DNA from: Methanosarcinales archaeon
Lineage (GTDB): Archaea > Halobacteriota > Syntropharchaeia > Alkanophagales > Methanospirareceae
Assembly: GCA_025464585.1 (NCBI GenBank)
Contig: JAODGL010000033.1
Span: 1 to 9,256, forward strand
DNA length: 9,256 nucleotides
Reading direction: 5' to 3'
Under the pieces are notes generated by a model. That model ran no database searches and was not told the DNA's origin. It saw only the letters and a list, made by a program, of their open reading frames with translations. The position numbers were made by a program, and so were the translations under genes. Shown here in pieces: positions 1 to 5,570 of the stretch; within the stretch, counting starts at the first letter, position 1; each line of letters opens with the position of its first letter.

Positions 1-159
1 CAGCGCGTGGTTCAGCACTTCCAGGTAGTGGCTTATCGTGTCCGGCGTAACCTCTTTACCCAATCTCGCTTCTAACAGTCCGTGCGCATCGTCCAGTCCT
101 AAAACAATCCCTCGCTTCATGTCGTCCCAGCATTGTTGCATCGCGGCATTGTTTATCCA
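1..159 (-). pseudogene. mcrA: methyl-coenzyme M reductase alpha subunit fragment, 5'-truncated and cut by the window edge
   Basis: McrA carries the coenzyme F430 active site of the enzyme that makes or activates methane. The reverse strand reads about 53 codons without a stop. They include WINNAAMQQ, WDDMKRG, LGLDDAHGLLEARLGKEVTP and a final NHAL, matching the McrA pattern xxNNAAMQQxWDDIRRTVI...EKRLGKEVTPETI...LNHAMPG, roughly residues 88-140 in Methanothermobacter numbering recalled from memory. The fragment ends at the window edge just before the expected F430-binding Gln. Upstream of base 159 the same frame stays open but no longer resembles McrA, so about 90 N-terminal residues are missing. 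The junction lies beside the promoter of the divergent recombinase. It could be a remnant, an interrupted gene, a divergent paralogue or an assembly chimera. The homology is clear; whether it continues intact beyond base 1 cannot be seen. Confidence 0.82.
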
Positions 160-161
160 AT

Positions 162-174
162 CCTTTTTATATAG
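162..174 (+). promoter_or_regulatory. candidate TATA box of the recombinase
   Basis: The AT-rich stretch TTTTTATATAGG fits an archaeal TATA element. A start site about 26 bases downstream would fall near 195, giving a very short leader for a TTG start at 202. A second TATA-like run, TTTTTATATTT, lies at 180-190. Both sit right at the edge of the mcrA homology. Confidence 0.4.
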
Positions 175-201
175 GCAGGTTTTTATATTTGATGAAGAAA
201 G

Positions 202-1521
202 TTGAATGCAAAAACGACGGAGGGGGAAAGGATAGGAGCAAAGGCATATCTCGAAATCGACAATAAAGCTTTTAGCGAAATCAAAGAGGTAAAGTTAACT
301 CTCATAGGAAGAGGAGAGAAAATCAGGGAAAACCGCTCACGACTGATAAAGCTATACTGCAACTGGAGAGAGCTAAGTCCGGGGGAACTGATAGAGGAAG
401 CGAAAAGAATAGGCGTGAAGAAAACAGAGCATAAGTTAAAAGAGTTTTATGACTGGCTCAGGACTGACTATGTAATACCCGAAAAGGGAGGAAAGAGAAA
501 AGGAGAACGAGGGCTGGCACCACGATCAGCAGGTCGGGTTATAGAAGATGTAAGGATATTCTATAAGGAGAACGATATTCCCATAGGCAATTTACACTTA
601 CCAACACCGAGGAAACTGAAAGAGAACTTCAGAAAGTTCCTATCAGCACGAGATGTAAAGCGGATGATAGATGTTTGTGAGCGATTACGTGATAGGGCGA
701 TCATCCTCTGCGCGTTCCAGGCTGGGTTGGGAATGAAAGAACTTATCTCGCTGAACTATGGAGATGTGGCTGAGGGTTTAGAGAAAGGCGAGGTGCCTCT
801 TACTTTACATCTCATGAGAGAAAAGGAGGGGATAGAATACTATACCTTCTTAGGCGAAGACGCAGTTGATACCTTACGATGTTATATCAAGCTTAGAAGA
901 AAGGGGTCAAGATATCTGTCTCCAGAGGACATAAAAAACGATTCTCCTCTCTTCATATCAGAATCTAACCGCCGTAGAAAGGAGCGTGTGAGAGCTTATG
1001 AAGGTGGCATAAATAGAGCTATGCAAGCAGCAGCACTAAAGGCAGGACTAATAAGTGAAGAAGAAAAAGGGAGAACAATAAACACTGCGGGAATACATGC
1101 ATTACGTGCCTCTTTCTCCACTATCCTTAGAGATCAGGGTGTCCCTTCAGACTATGTGGAAGAGATGCTTGGACACCGGCTTCCCTATGATGGTGCTTAT
1201 ATGCGAGCAACGGTAAACCGGCTAAAAGAGGCATATATGAAAGCATATCCTGCCTTGAGCATTAAACAGGTACTCGTGAAGCCGCTACCGAAGGAAGAGA
1301 TTGATGAACGAGTTAAAGAGTATTTAGCAAGAGCAGGTATAGCTAATCAACAGGGCAGCGTTTACAAATGCCCCAATTGTGGTAGAGATGTGGATCAAAA
1401 CTGGAAGGCATGCCCTTATTGTGGCTCGGACATCGGGATAACAAAATGTCCTAAGTGTGAATTCATCATTTCTGCATCATGGAAGTTCTGTCCTTATTGC
1501 AAAACGAAACTGAAGAATTAG
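202..1521 (+). CDS. tyrosine recombinase/integrase with C-terminal double zinc ribbon
   Basis: Site-specific DNA strand exchange is the likely role. Of 439 residues, about 30-125 resemble a SAM-like core-binding domain and about 145-350 the catalytic domain. Box II is visible as H299-A-L-R302, followed by LGH325 and a nucleophile candidate Tyr333 in GAYMR. The first catalytic Arg, normally in a GLRxxEL motif, appears replaced: the sequence is AGLGMKEL with Gly177 at that position. The C-terminus adds four CPxC pairs (Cys 390/393, 404/407, 416/419, 430/433), a double zinc ribbon probably used for DNA or protein contact. The only in-frame start is TTG 202; GTA and ATA codons follow. A GGAGGGGG at 219-226 lies inside the gene, and an ATG at 192 is in another frame, so the start is uncertain. 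It diverges from the mcrA fragment. It could be a mobile-element integrase or a chromosomal recombinase. Confidence 0.88.
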   Translation: MNAKTTEGERIGAKAYLEIDNKAFSEIKEVKLTLIGRGEKIRENRSRLIKLYCNWRELSPGELIEEAKRIGVKKTEHKLKEFYDWLRTDYVIPEKGGKRKGERGLAPRSAGRVIEDVRIFYKENDIPIGNLHLPTPRKLKENFRKFLSARDVKRMIDVCERLRDRAIILCAFQAGLGMKELISLNYGDVAEGLEKGEVPLTLHLMREKEGIEYYTFLGEDAVDTLRCYIKLRRKGSRYLSPEDIKNDSPLFISESNRRRKERVRAYEGGINRAMQAAALKAGLISEEEKGRTINTAGIHALRASFSTILRDQGVPSDYVEEMLGHRLPYDGAYMRATVNRLKEAYMKAYPALSIKQVLVKPLPKEEIDERVKEYLARAGIANQQGSVYKCPNCGRDVDQNWKACPYCGSDIGITKCPKCEFIISASWKFCPYCKTKLKN

Positions 1522-1557
1522 ACATTTCGTGGGCAAACCGTCAAAATTAAGTGAGTT

Positions 1558-1581
1558 CGTATAAATTTTTATATTTAAATA
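1558..1581 (+). promoter_or_regulatory. candidate promoter of the DUF2124 regulator gene
   Basis: The stretch from GTATAAATTTTTATATTTAAATA contains overlapping TATA-like elements in the 105-base gap after the recombinase. A start site about 26 bases downstream (near 1600) would leave a leader carrying the ribosome binding site at 1613-1620. No hairpin was seen in this gap. Confidence 0.45.
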
Positions 1582-1612
1582 GAAGAAAATCTTACTTTAT
1601 GTACGATAAAAA

Positions 1613-1620
1613 GGTGAAGG
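1613..1620 (+). promoter_or_regulatory. ribosome binding site deciding a TTG start
   Basis: GGTGAAGG lies 6 bases before TTG 1627 and is complementary to the archaeal 16S rRNA tail. No in-frame ATG or GTG is nearby, so it supports the TTG start. Confidence 0.6.
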
Positions 1621-1626
1621 GAAAAA

Positions 1627-2562
1627 TTGAGTGACGCTGCAATTGTAAGGCAAGAATTGCTGGACGCGTTAGCGGAAATAGGGAAGCAAGGTGACTTAGG
1701 AGAATCGGTGGTGCGCGTCTGGAGCTGCATACTGTTCAAGTCCTGCCCCATATCGAAGAAGGAGATAGAAGAAGGCACGGGCTACAGCAGCGGATTGGTC
1801 AGCCTGAGCTTGCGAAAGCTGAAAATGACGCATATGATTAATGAAACCTATATGGGCGGAGAAAAGCGTTATTATGTTAATACCTCTTTAACCGATGCTT
1901 TTGGTAAGTTTTCGACACGTTTTTTCGTGGATAACATACAACCGATGATTGCATTGCTCTCTGAAAACCTGGATATAATAGATAATGCAAGAGTGAAAAA
2001 AGCGCTATTTGAACTTATAAATGAATGTAAGAAATTAAATCCTGTGATCCATATCTTCTCCAGGGTAATCGAGGACATAAACACAAATGCGATGCCCGGG
2101 GGAAAAAAGGAAAAGAGAGACGGGATAGTAAACTTCACGGGAACGTTCAGAAATAGTGTAGCAGACATAAAAGAAGGGTCTAAGTTGGTTTTTACAGGTT
2201 CGGTATCAGTATGCACGCCGTTTATCGAATTGCTCGCTTATTCGGTGAGAGATAGAGGTTTTGATATGTTATATTTACCGGGAGCAGATGCGAATGAAGC
2301 AAGGAAGATAAAAAAGATAGAAAACATAGGGTATAGCGTTGTAGATGAAAAGGGCGACCCCATGGATCCTGATGTGGTGGTAGTACTGGGTGGATTAGCG
2401 ATGCCAAAGTTTGGATGCTCGGCAGATGATGTCATTCGTTTGATTGAAGATATATCTGGAAGGAAAAAACCGAAGATTATTGGCATCAATTTCATGAATG
2501 CGTTTGAGCGTGCGGGATGGGATAAGAAGATAAATTTCGATACGGTAATGGATGAGACGTAA
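1627..2562 (+). CDS. winged-helix (GbsR/MarR-like) regulator fused to a DUF2124 domain
   Basis: Likely a cytoplasmic transcription regulator; the ligand and targets are unknown. Residues about 25-87 form a winged helix: SKKEIEEGTGYSSGLVSLSL as recognition region, then a wing ending GGEKRYYVN, similar to GbsR/MarR-type regulators. Residues about 95-160 are helical and could be a dimerisation linker. Residues about 165-311 match DUF2124, a methanogen-associated family of unknown function, recognised by FTGSVSVCTPFIELLAY, VVVVLGGLAMPK and IIGINFMNAFERAGWD. The DUF2124 part has an alternating strand/helix pattern suggesting a Rossmann-like sensor domain. The start is TTG, backed by GGTGAAGG six bases upstream. 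The gene converges on the ATP synthase operon with a 31-base gap. The domain assignment is firm; a sensing role is inference. Confidence 0.82.
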   Translation: MSDAAIVRQELLDALAEIGKQGDLGESVVRVWSCILFKSCPISKKEIEEGTGYSSGLVSLSLRKLKMTHMINETYMGGEKRYYVNTSLTDAFGKFSTRFFVDNIQPMIALLSENLDIIDNARVKKALFELINECKKLNPVIHIFSRVIEDINTNAMPGGKKEKRDGIVNFTGTFRNSVADIKEGSKLVFTGSVSVCTPFIELLAYSVRDRGFDMLYLPGADANEARKIKKIENIGYSVVDEKGDPMDPDVVVVLGGLAMPKFGCSADDVIRLIEDISGRKKPKIIGINFMNAFERAGWDKKINFDTVMDET

Positions 2563-2593
2563 TTGTATTTGACTTTTGCACTTTACAAAAGGT

Positions 2594-2926
2594 TCACTTA
2601 ACAGCAACTCCCACTGCACGTTTTATTAGCCGTCCTATCTCATCAATCTCCTTCGCCATGGGTCCTTTCTTATCCGGTACTTCAACGATAATGGGTATTA
2701 CGCCGCGTTTTTTCGCGTTTATCTCTCTTATCTTCCCTCTGTTCCTGGCTTCGGCTGCAAATCTTTCGTTTATGATTATAATGGCAAATTCCTCTTTTGC
2801 CAATTTATCTAACGTGCGAGCAACTGCTCCTTCATCCTCTAAGTCATGTTCATACTCATATACATCCTTTACACCCGCGAGCCTGAAACCCATTGCGGTC
2901 TCAGGGTCCCCAATTACGGCAATCAT
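2594..2926 (-). CDS. atpF: A-type ATP synthase subunit F
   Basis: Subunit F is a small regulatory part of the central stalk of the archaeal A1AO ATP synthase, binding the A3B3 head with subunit D. The 110 residues have the family opening IAVIGDPETAMGFRLAGV, a central region FAIIIINERFA and the segment IPIIVEVPDKKGP, all typical; the usual length is about 100. A strong GGAGGAG ribosome site lies a few bases before the ATG. It is the last gene of the H-E-protease-F operon and converges on the DUF2124 regulator 31 bases away. In most archaea subunits A, B and D follow F; here they do not, so they must be encoded elsewhere or be absent. Confidence 0.9.
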   Translation of the reverse strand: MIAVIGDPETAMGFRLAGVKDVYEYEHDLEDEGAVARTLDKLAKEEFAIIIINERFAAEARNRGKIREINAKKRGVIPIIVEVPDKKGPMAKEIDEIGRLIKRAVGVAVK

Positions 2927-2946
2927 TTTTCTCCTCCATTAAGCCA

Positions 2947-3309
2947 TCAAGATAACATTAATAATTCTATCGGCTTCAATTCTTTCGTTACCGGGTCCAA
3001 TTGATAGCCCAAGGATTCCAGAGCAGTAGCGCCAAGCACTGAAATGTCTTCAGGGTCGCCAAAAATAACTGGTACCACCGCTCGCTTACCTTCATATTCC
3101 ACTACTGCGCCGCTCATCTCTCTCTCTATAATATCCCCACCAAAAACTCTCAACTTTCTTCTCGCTACGGCTCTGAGCCCAAGTCCTTCAAGCAAATCTC
3201 GAGGTATGGCAGTGAAGAGCACACCACTATCTACTAAAAGTTCAACTTTTCTCCACTTGCTCAAATCAGCAGGGTTATATACCGTAACTTCAACATAAGT
3301 AAAGCCCAT
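2947..3309 (-). CDS. retropepsin-like (clan AA) aspartic protease family protein
   Basis: The 120 residues match small single-domain clan AA aspartic proteases, which are expected to work as dimers with one catalytic Asp from each chain. The active-site motif is VDSGVLFTAIP with Asp27-Ser28-Gly29, where the family usually has DTGA. Then come a flap-like region (FGGDIIEREMSG), the hydrophobic VVPVIFGD strand and the closing signature VLGATALESLGYQLDP (residues 91-106). An AGGAGG ribosome site lies just before the ATG. The gene sits between atpE (35 bases upstream) and atpF (20 bases downstream) on the same strand, the place normally taken by subunit C. It may process a partner protein or simply be a passenger; no substrate can be read from the sequence. 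Confidence 0.82.
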   Translation of the reverse strand: MGFTYVEVTVYNPADLSKWRKVELLVDSGVLFTAIPRDLLEGLGLRAVARRKLRVFGGDIIEREMSGAVVEYEGKRAVVPVIFGDPEDISVLGATALESLGYQLDPVTKELKPIELLMLS

Positions 3310-3344
3310 TTCTTCCTCCTATATTTAACATAATACTATATTGA

Positions 3345-3989
3345 TTACAAAAAGAAAAGAGTTTTTACTATCTCCTCCCTTAAACTGGAGGAGAAACGTG
3401 CCAGACGCTGCTCAAAAGCATTATTCACCTCTACCTTTCCTCCTTTGCCCCTCACAATGACACCTCCTGCGGACTTTATCCTTTCATGAGATAGTGATAA
3501 ACGAACATTTATCTCGTCAGCTATATCTTTTAGCATCTCCGGCGTCACAAAGGAGGCATCCTCCTCACTGAGCATCACTTCCAATTCGCTACCGCTACTT
3601 GTACTACTCCCTGCGATTATACTCAGCGCCGCATCCCGTATCAAACCAGCGAGGATATCAGAATACGAGCTTCCCTTGAAACCACTCGTTTTTACTTCTT
3701 TTATCCTCTTCATTGCTTCCTCTAACGCTTTCGCTATCATCTCTTCTTCCGCAGTCCATCTTAGCTTCCTCGCATTTAATCGAGCAGCTCTAACTATTCG
3801 CTCGAGTTCCTCAACACCTTTTCTTTCCTCCGCTTCAATAACGCGCTTCTTTTGAAGCTCTACCTGAGCTGTCGCTTCTTTGACCAGTTCATCTGCATTC
3901 TGCTTTGCTACGCTAATTATCTTCTCCCGCTCAGAAATCGCTTCGTCTTTTATCCTCTTTACTATTTCTGTCGCGCCCAAACGAATCAC
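3345..3989 (-). CDS. atpE: A-type ATP synthase subunit E
   Basis: Subunit E pairs with H to form the peripheral stalk that holds the A1 head against rotation. The 214 residues show the normal two-part layout: a charged N-terminal coiled coil (about 1-100, rich in Glu, Lys and Ala) and a C-terminal globular part ending in the family motif GGVIVRGKGGKVEVNNAFEQ. Length is close to the usual 180-210. The start is GTG at 3989, with AAAGG six bases upstream; that site lies in one arm of a small inverted repeat overlapping the stop codon of subunit H. The gene follows H after 21 bases, and a protease gene follows in place of subunit C. Confidence 0.9.
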   Translation of the reverse strand: MIRLGATEIVKRIKDEAISEREKIISVAKQNADELVKEATAQVELQKKRVIEAEERKGVEELERIVRAARLNARKLRWTAEEEMIAKALEEAMKRIKEVKTSGFKGSSYSDILAGLIRDAALSIIAGSSTSSGSELEVMLSEEDASFVTPEMLKDIADEINVRLSLSHERIKSAGGVIVRGKGGKVEVNNAFEQRLARFSSSLREEIVKTLFFL

Positions 3990-3993
3990 CCCA

Positions 3994-4012
3994 AACCTTT
4001 CTTTAAAAGGTT
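3994..4012 (-). repeat. 7-bp inverted repeat over the atpH stop and atpE ribosome binding site
   Basis: AACCTTT (3994-4000) and AAAGGTT (4006-4012) form a 7-bp stem with a 5-base loop. In the minus-strand transcript one arm contains the AAAGG site of atpE and the other reaches the TAA of atpH. Ribosomes ending on atpH could open it, which would couple translation; this is inference. Confidence 0.5.
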
Positions 4013-4328
4013 AAGCAAGTCCTAAAATTTTTTCTAACACGAGGTTTACAGCAGGGTCGAGATTCGATTCCGCGATTGATTTCAGCTTCTCAACTTCTGC
4101 CCTGGTTTTTTCCATTATCGCCCTCTCTTCTTCCTCGCCTTTCTTTGCATACTTATCTGAAATCTGGACCGCTAAGCGCTTTGCATCCTCACGTGCCTGT
4201 TCTTTTATTCTATTTGCCTCTTCCTCCGCGTCTCTTATTAGTTTCGCGGCACTTTCCTTTGCCTCTTCTATTATCTTTCTACCTTCCTCTTCTCCTTCTC
4301 TTATTAACTTAAGTGCTTCTACTGCCAT
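4011..4328 (-). CDS. ahaH: A-type ATP synthase subunit H
   Basis: Subunit H is the second peripheral-stalk chain and forms a right-handed coiled coil with E. The 105 residues are almost entirely helical and charged, with repeats such as LIREGEEEGRKIIEEAKESA and RDAEEEANRIKEQARED, and end in NLVLEKILGLA. Length fits the family (about 100-110). The ATG lies about 41 bases downstream of a TATA box on the minus strand, so this is the first gene of the operon. Subunits I and K, which usually follow H in archaeal clusters, are missing, and E comes directly after. Confidence 0.88.
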   Translation of the reverse strand: MAVEALKLIREGEEEGRKIIEEAKESAAKLIRDAEEEANRIKEQAREDAKRLAVQISDKYAKKGEEEERAIMEKTRAEVEKLKSIAESNLDPAVNLVLEKILGLA

Positions 4329-4368
4329 TGTATTTTTCTATAATGGACTGTACTTATTATGCTTTTAC

Positions 4369-4380
4369 AAATTATAAATT
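4369..4380 (-). promoter_or_regulatory. TATA box of the ATP synthase H-E-protease-F operon
   Basis: Read on the minus strand this is AATTTATAATTT, a good archaeal TATA element centred about 46 bases before the atpH start. The predicted transcription start near 4348 leaves a leader of roughly 20 bases. It lies in the divergent gap shared with the Uma2-family gene. Confidence 0.55.
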
Positions 4381-4387
4381 AGATGTG

Positions 4388-4411
4388 ATTTTATTATTTT
4401 TAATATTAATA
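4388..4411 (+). promoter_or_regulatory. candidate promoter of the Uma2-mobB pair
   Basis: An unbroken AT run, TTTTATTATTTTTAATATTA, offers TATA elements for the plus strand. An element at 4388-4399 would start transcription near 4420, leaving a short leader with GGAGGT ahead of GTG 4438. The exact box cannot be chosen by eye. Confidence 0.4.
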
Positions 4412-4424
4412 AGGCGGAAATGAA

Positions 4425-4430
4425 GGAGGT
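4425..4430 (+). promoter_or_regulatory. ribosome binding site supporting the GTG start of the Uma2 gene
   Basis: GGAGGT lies 7 bases before the in-frame GTG at 4438. The upstream in-frame ATG at 4420 has only AAGGCGG close to it, so the GTG is the better-supported start unless the message is leaderless. Confidence 0.6.
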
Positions 4431-4437
4431 AGAAGGT

Positions 4438-5028
4438 GTGAAAGAAAAAGGAGAATACATAAGTTACGAAGATTTTTTGGATTTTTGCGATGAGGATACC
4501 TTAGCGGAATGGGTAGATGGTAAAATAGAGAGGTATTCGCCGGCGTCGGATATGCATCAAGACCTTGCAGGCTGGCTCACCTCATTGTTGCGAATTTATG
4601 TAGAGGCGAAAAAGTTGGGAGTTATACGCCCTGCACCGTTCCAGATGAAGACCGGGCGTGATTTGCCGGGAAGAGAACCAGATATAATTTTCGTAAGAAA
4701 AGAAAATCAAGGGATGCTCAAAAGGACTTATCTCAATGGTCCAGCGGACCTCTCCATTGAAATCGTCTCTGAGGAAAGCCTGTTGCGGGATAGGGGCGAA
4801 AAATTTGCAGAATACGAGATTGGCGGTGTGAAAGAATACTGGATAATAGACCCTGAACTGGAGAGGGCTGATTTCTTTGTTTTGAAAGAAGGCAGATATG
4901 AGAGGCGAGTAGAAGATGAGCGTGGAATCTATCGGTCGGAAATCATAAATGGTTTTTGGATTAAAGTGGAATGGCTGTGGAATTTACCACCGGTTCTGGA
5001 TGTGTTAAAAGAATTGGGGTTGATATAG
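4438..5028 (+). CDS. Uma2 family (DUF820) PD-(D/E)XK nuclease-like protein
   Basis: Uma2/DUF820 proteins share the restriction-endonuclease-like fold; their biological role is largely unknown. Counting from GTG 4438 (196 residues), the conserved parts are AEWVDGKIERYSPAS near residue 23, the catalytic-type Asp82 in REPDIIFVRKE, Glu108 in SIEIVSEES, and RDRGEKFAEYEIGGVKEYWI with Lys122. All core acidic residues are present, so the fold is probably intact and active. An ATG at 4420 would add six residues but has a poorer ribosome site. The gene diverges from the ATP synthase operon and is followed after 25 bases by mobB. Uma2 genes are often multicopy and found beside unrelated genes, so the pairing may mean little. 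Confidence 0.87.
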   Translation: MKEKGEYISYEDFLDFCDEDTLAEWVDGKIERYSPASDMHQDLAGWLTSLLRIYVEAKKLGVIRPAPFQMKTGRDLPGREPDIIFVRKENQGMLKRTYLNGPADLSIEIVSEESLLRDRGEKFAEYEIGGVKEYWIIDPELERADFFVLKEGRYERRVEDERGIYRSEIINGFWIKVEWLWNLPPVLDVLKELGLI

Positions 5029-5053
5029 GCTGTAAAAAATTGCGGGAAAAGGC

Positions 5054-5497
5054 ATGAAAGTTGTATCCATAATAGGCGAGAAGAAGTCAGGGAAAACATC
5101 GCTTATTGAGTATTTGATTGTATATCTGAAGCGATACGGTAAAGTGGGATGCATAAAACACGCACATGAGTTGGATGTGTCAAAAGATACAGACCGTTTC
5201 TTTAATGCCGGTGCGGAAGTTGTGATAGGAGCTTCAGGGGAAAAAACGGTAAAAATTTGTAGAGGTAAGAATTTGACGGAATTGAAAGAAGAAATGGCGA
5301 AATCAGGTGTTGATTTCGTGCTTGTTGAGGGGTTCAAGAGCAGTGACTTACCGAAGATAGCACTGAGCGACTTTAACGATGCGAATGTCAGTGTTAGCAA
5401 CGTGATAACAAGATTGGACTTTTTAAAGGATTTTAAAGGCATGGAAGAAAAAATAAAAGAGATAGTCGAGCTCATTCTTTCTCTTGAAGACTACTAA
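5054..5497 (+). CDS. mobB: molybdopterin-guanine dinucleotide biosynthesis protein B
   Basis: MobB is a GTP-binding adaptor that assists MobA in making the guanine dinucleotide form of the molybdenum or tungsten cofactor. The 147 residues carry a P-loop, IGEKKSGKTSL (Gly8 to Thr15), the family motif CIKHAHEL (Lys35, His36), DTDRFFNAGA (from Asp45) and the Walker B-like FVLVEGFKSSDLPKI (from Phe89). Length is slightly under the usual 160-170. In methane-cycling archaea the cofactor serves formylmethanofuran and formate dehydrogenases, so the gene fits the presumed host. The ATG at 5054 has GGGAAAAGG upstream. The gene is likely cotranscribed with the Uma2 gene and ends at a perfect hairpin. 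Confidence 0.9.
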   Translation: MKVVSIIGEKKSGKTSLIEYLIVYLKRYGKVGCIKHAHELDVSKDTDRFFNAGAEVVIGASGEKTVKICRGKNLTELKEEMAKSGVDFVLVEGFKSSDLPKIALSDFNDANVSVSNVITRLDFLKDFKGMEEKIKEIVELILSLEDY

Positions 5498-5525
5498 TCA
5501 AACTTTCTTAGAAAGAAAGTTTGAT
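5497..5525 (+). terminator. perfect 13-bp hairpin after mobB, probable terminator
   Basis: ATCAAACTTTCTT (5497-5509) and AAGAAAGTTTGAT (5513-5525) pair perfectly around a 3-base AGA loop, starting at the last base of the mobB stop codon. A T-rich stretch (5539-5551) follows, compatible with archaeal termination. The stem is AT-rich; a repeat-element or protein-binding origin is also possible. Confidence 0.5.
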
Positions 5526-5531
5526 CAAAGA

Positions 5532-5546
5532 AACTTATATTTTTTC
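5532..5546 (+). promoter_or_regulatory. candidate TATA box of the isomerase-like gene
   Basis: AACTTATATTTTTTC sits between the two hairpins. A start about 26 bases downstream would fall near 5565-5571, that is at or just before the ATG, which has no convincing ribosome site. A leaderless or near-leaderless message is therefore plausible. Confidence 0.4.
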
Positions 5547-5565
5547 TTTTTGTTAAAAAGAAAAA
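5541..5565 (+). repeat. perfect 11-bp inverted repeat just before the isomerase-like gene
   Basis: TTTTTCTTTTT (5541-5551) and AAAAAGAAAAA (5555-5565) pair perfectly around a GTT loop. It lies between the TATA-like element and the ATG at 5571, 15 bases after the first hairpin. It may be part of the mobB terminator or an operator. Confidence 0.55.
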
Positions 5566-5570
5566 GTGTT

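Noticed and set aside
192..266. Short open frame from ATG 192 to TAA 266
   Set aside because: Only 24 codons, overlaps the recombinase frame, no recognisable product; kept only as a hint about the recombinase start.
1599..1634. Eleven-codon open frame from ATG 1599 ahead of the DUF2124 regulator
   Set aside because: It fits a leader peptide position, but there is no ribosome site or distinctive codon content; too short to support.
1872..2216. Minus-strand open frames across the DUF2124 gene
   Set aside because: They mirror a well-supported plus-strand gene and show no domain or ribosome site.
2563..2593. Possible terminator hairpin between the converging regulator and atpF genes
   Set aside because: The 31-base gap is AT-rich but I find no stem of useful length.
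5005..5475. 156-codon open frame on the minus strand over mobB
   Set aside because: Shadow of mobB: Ser/Phe-rich composition and no family pattern, while the plus strand has a full MobB motif set.
5484..5570. Longer start of the isomerase-like gene at ATG 5484
   Set aside because: It would overlap mobB, run through both hairpins and add a Phe/Lys-rich tail unlike the family; ATG 5571 gives the usual length and N-terminal strand.
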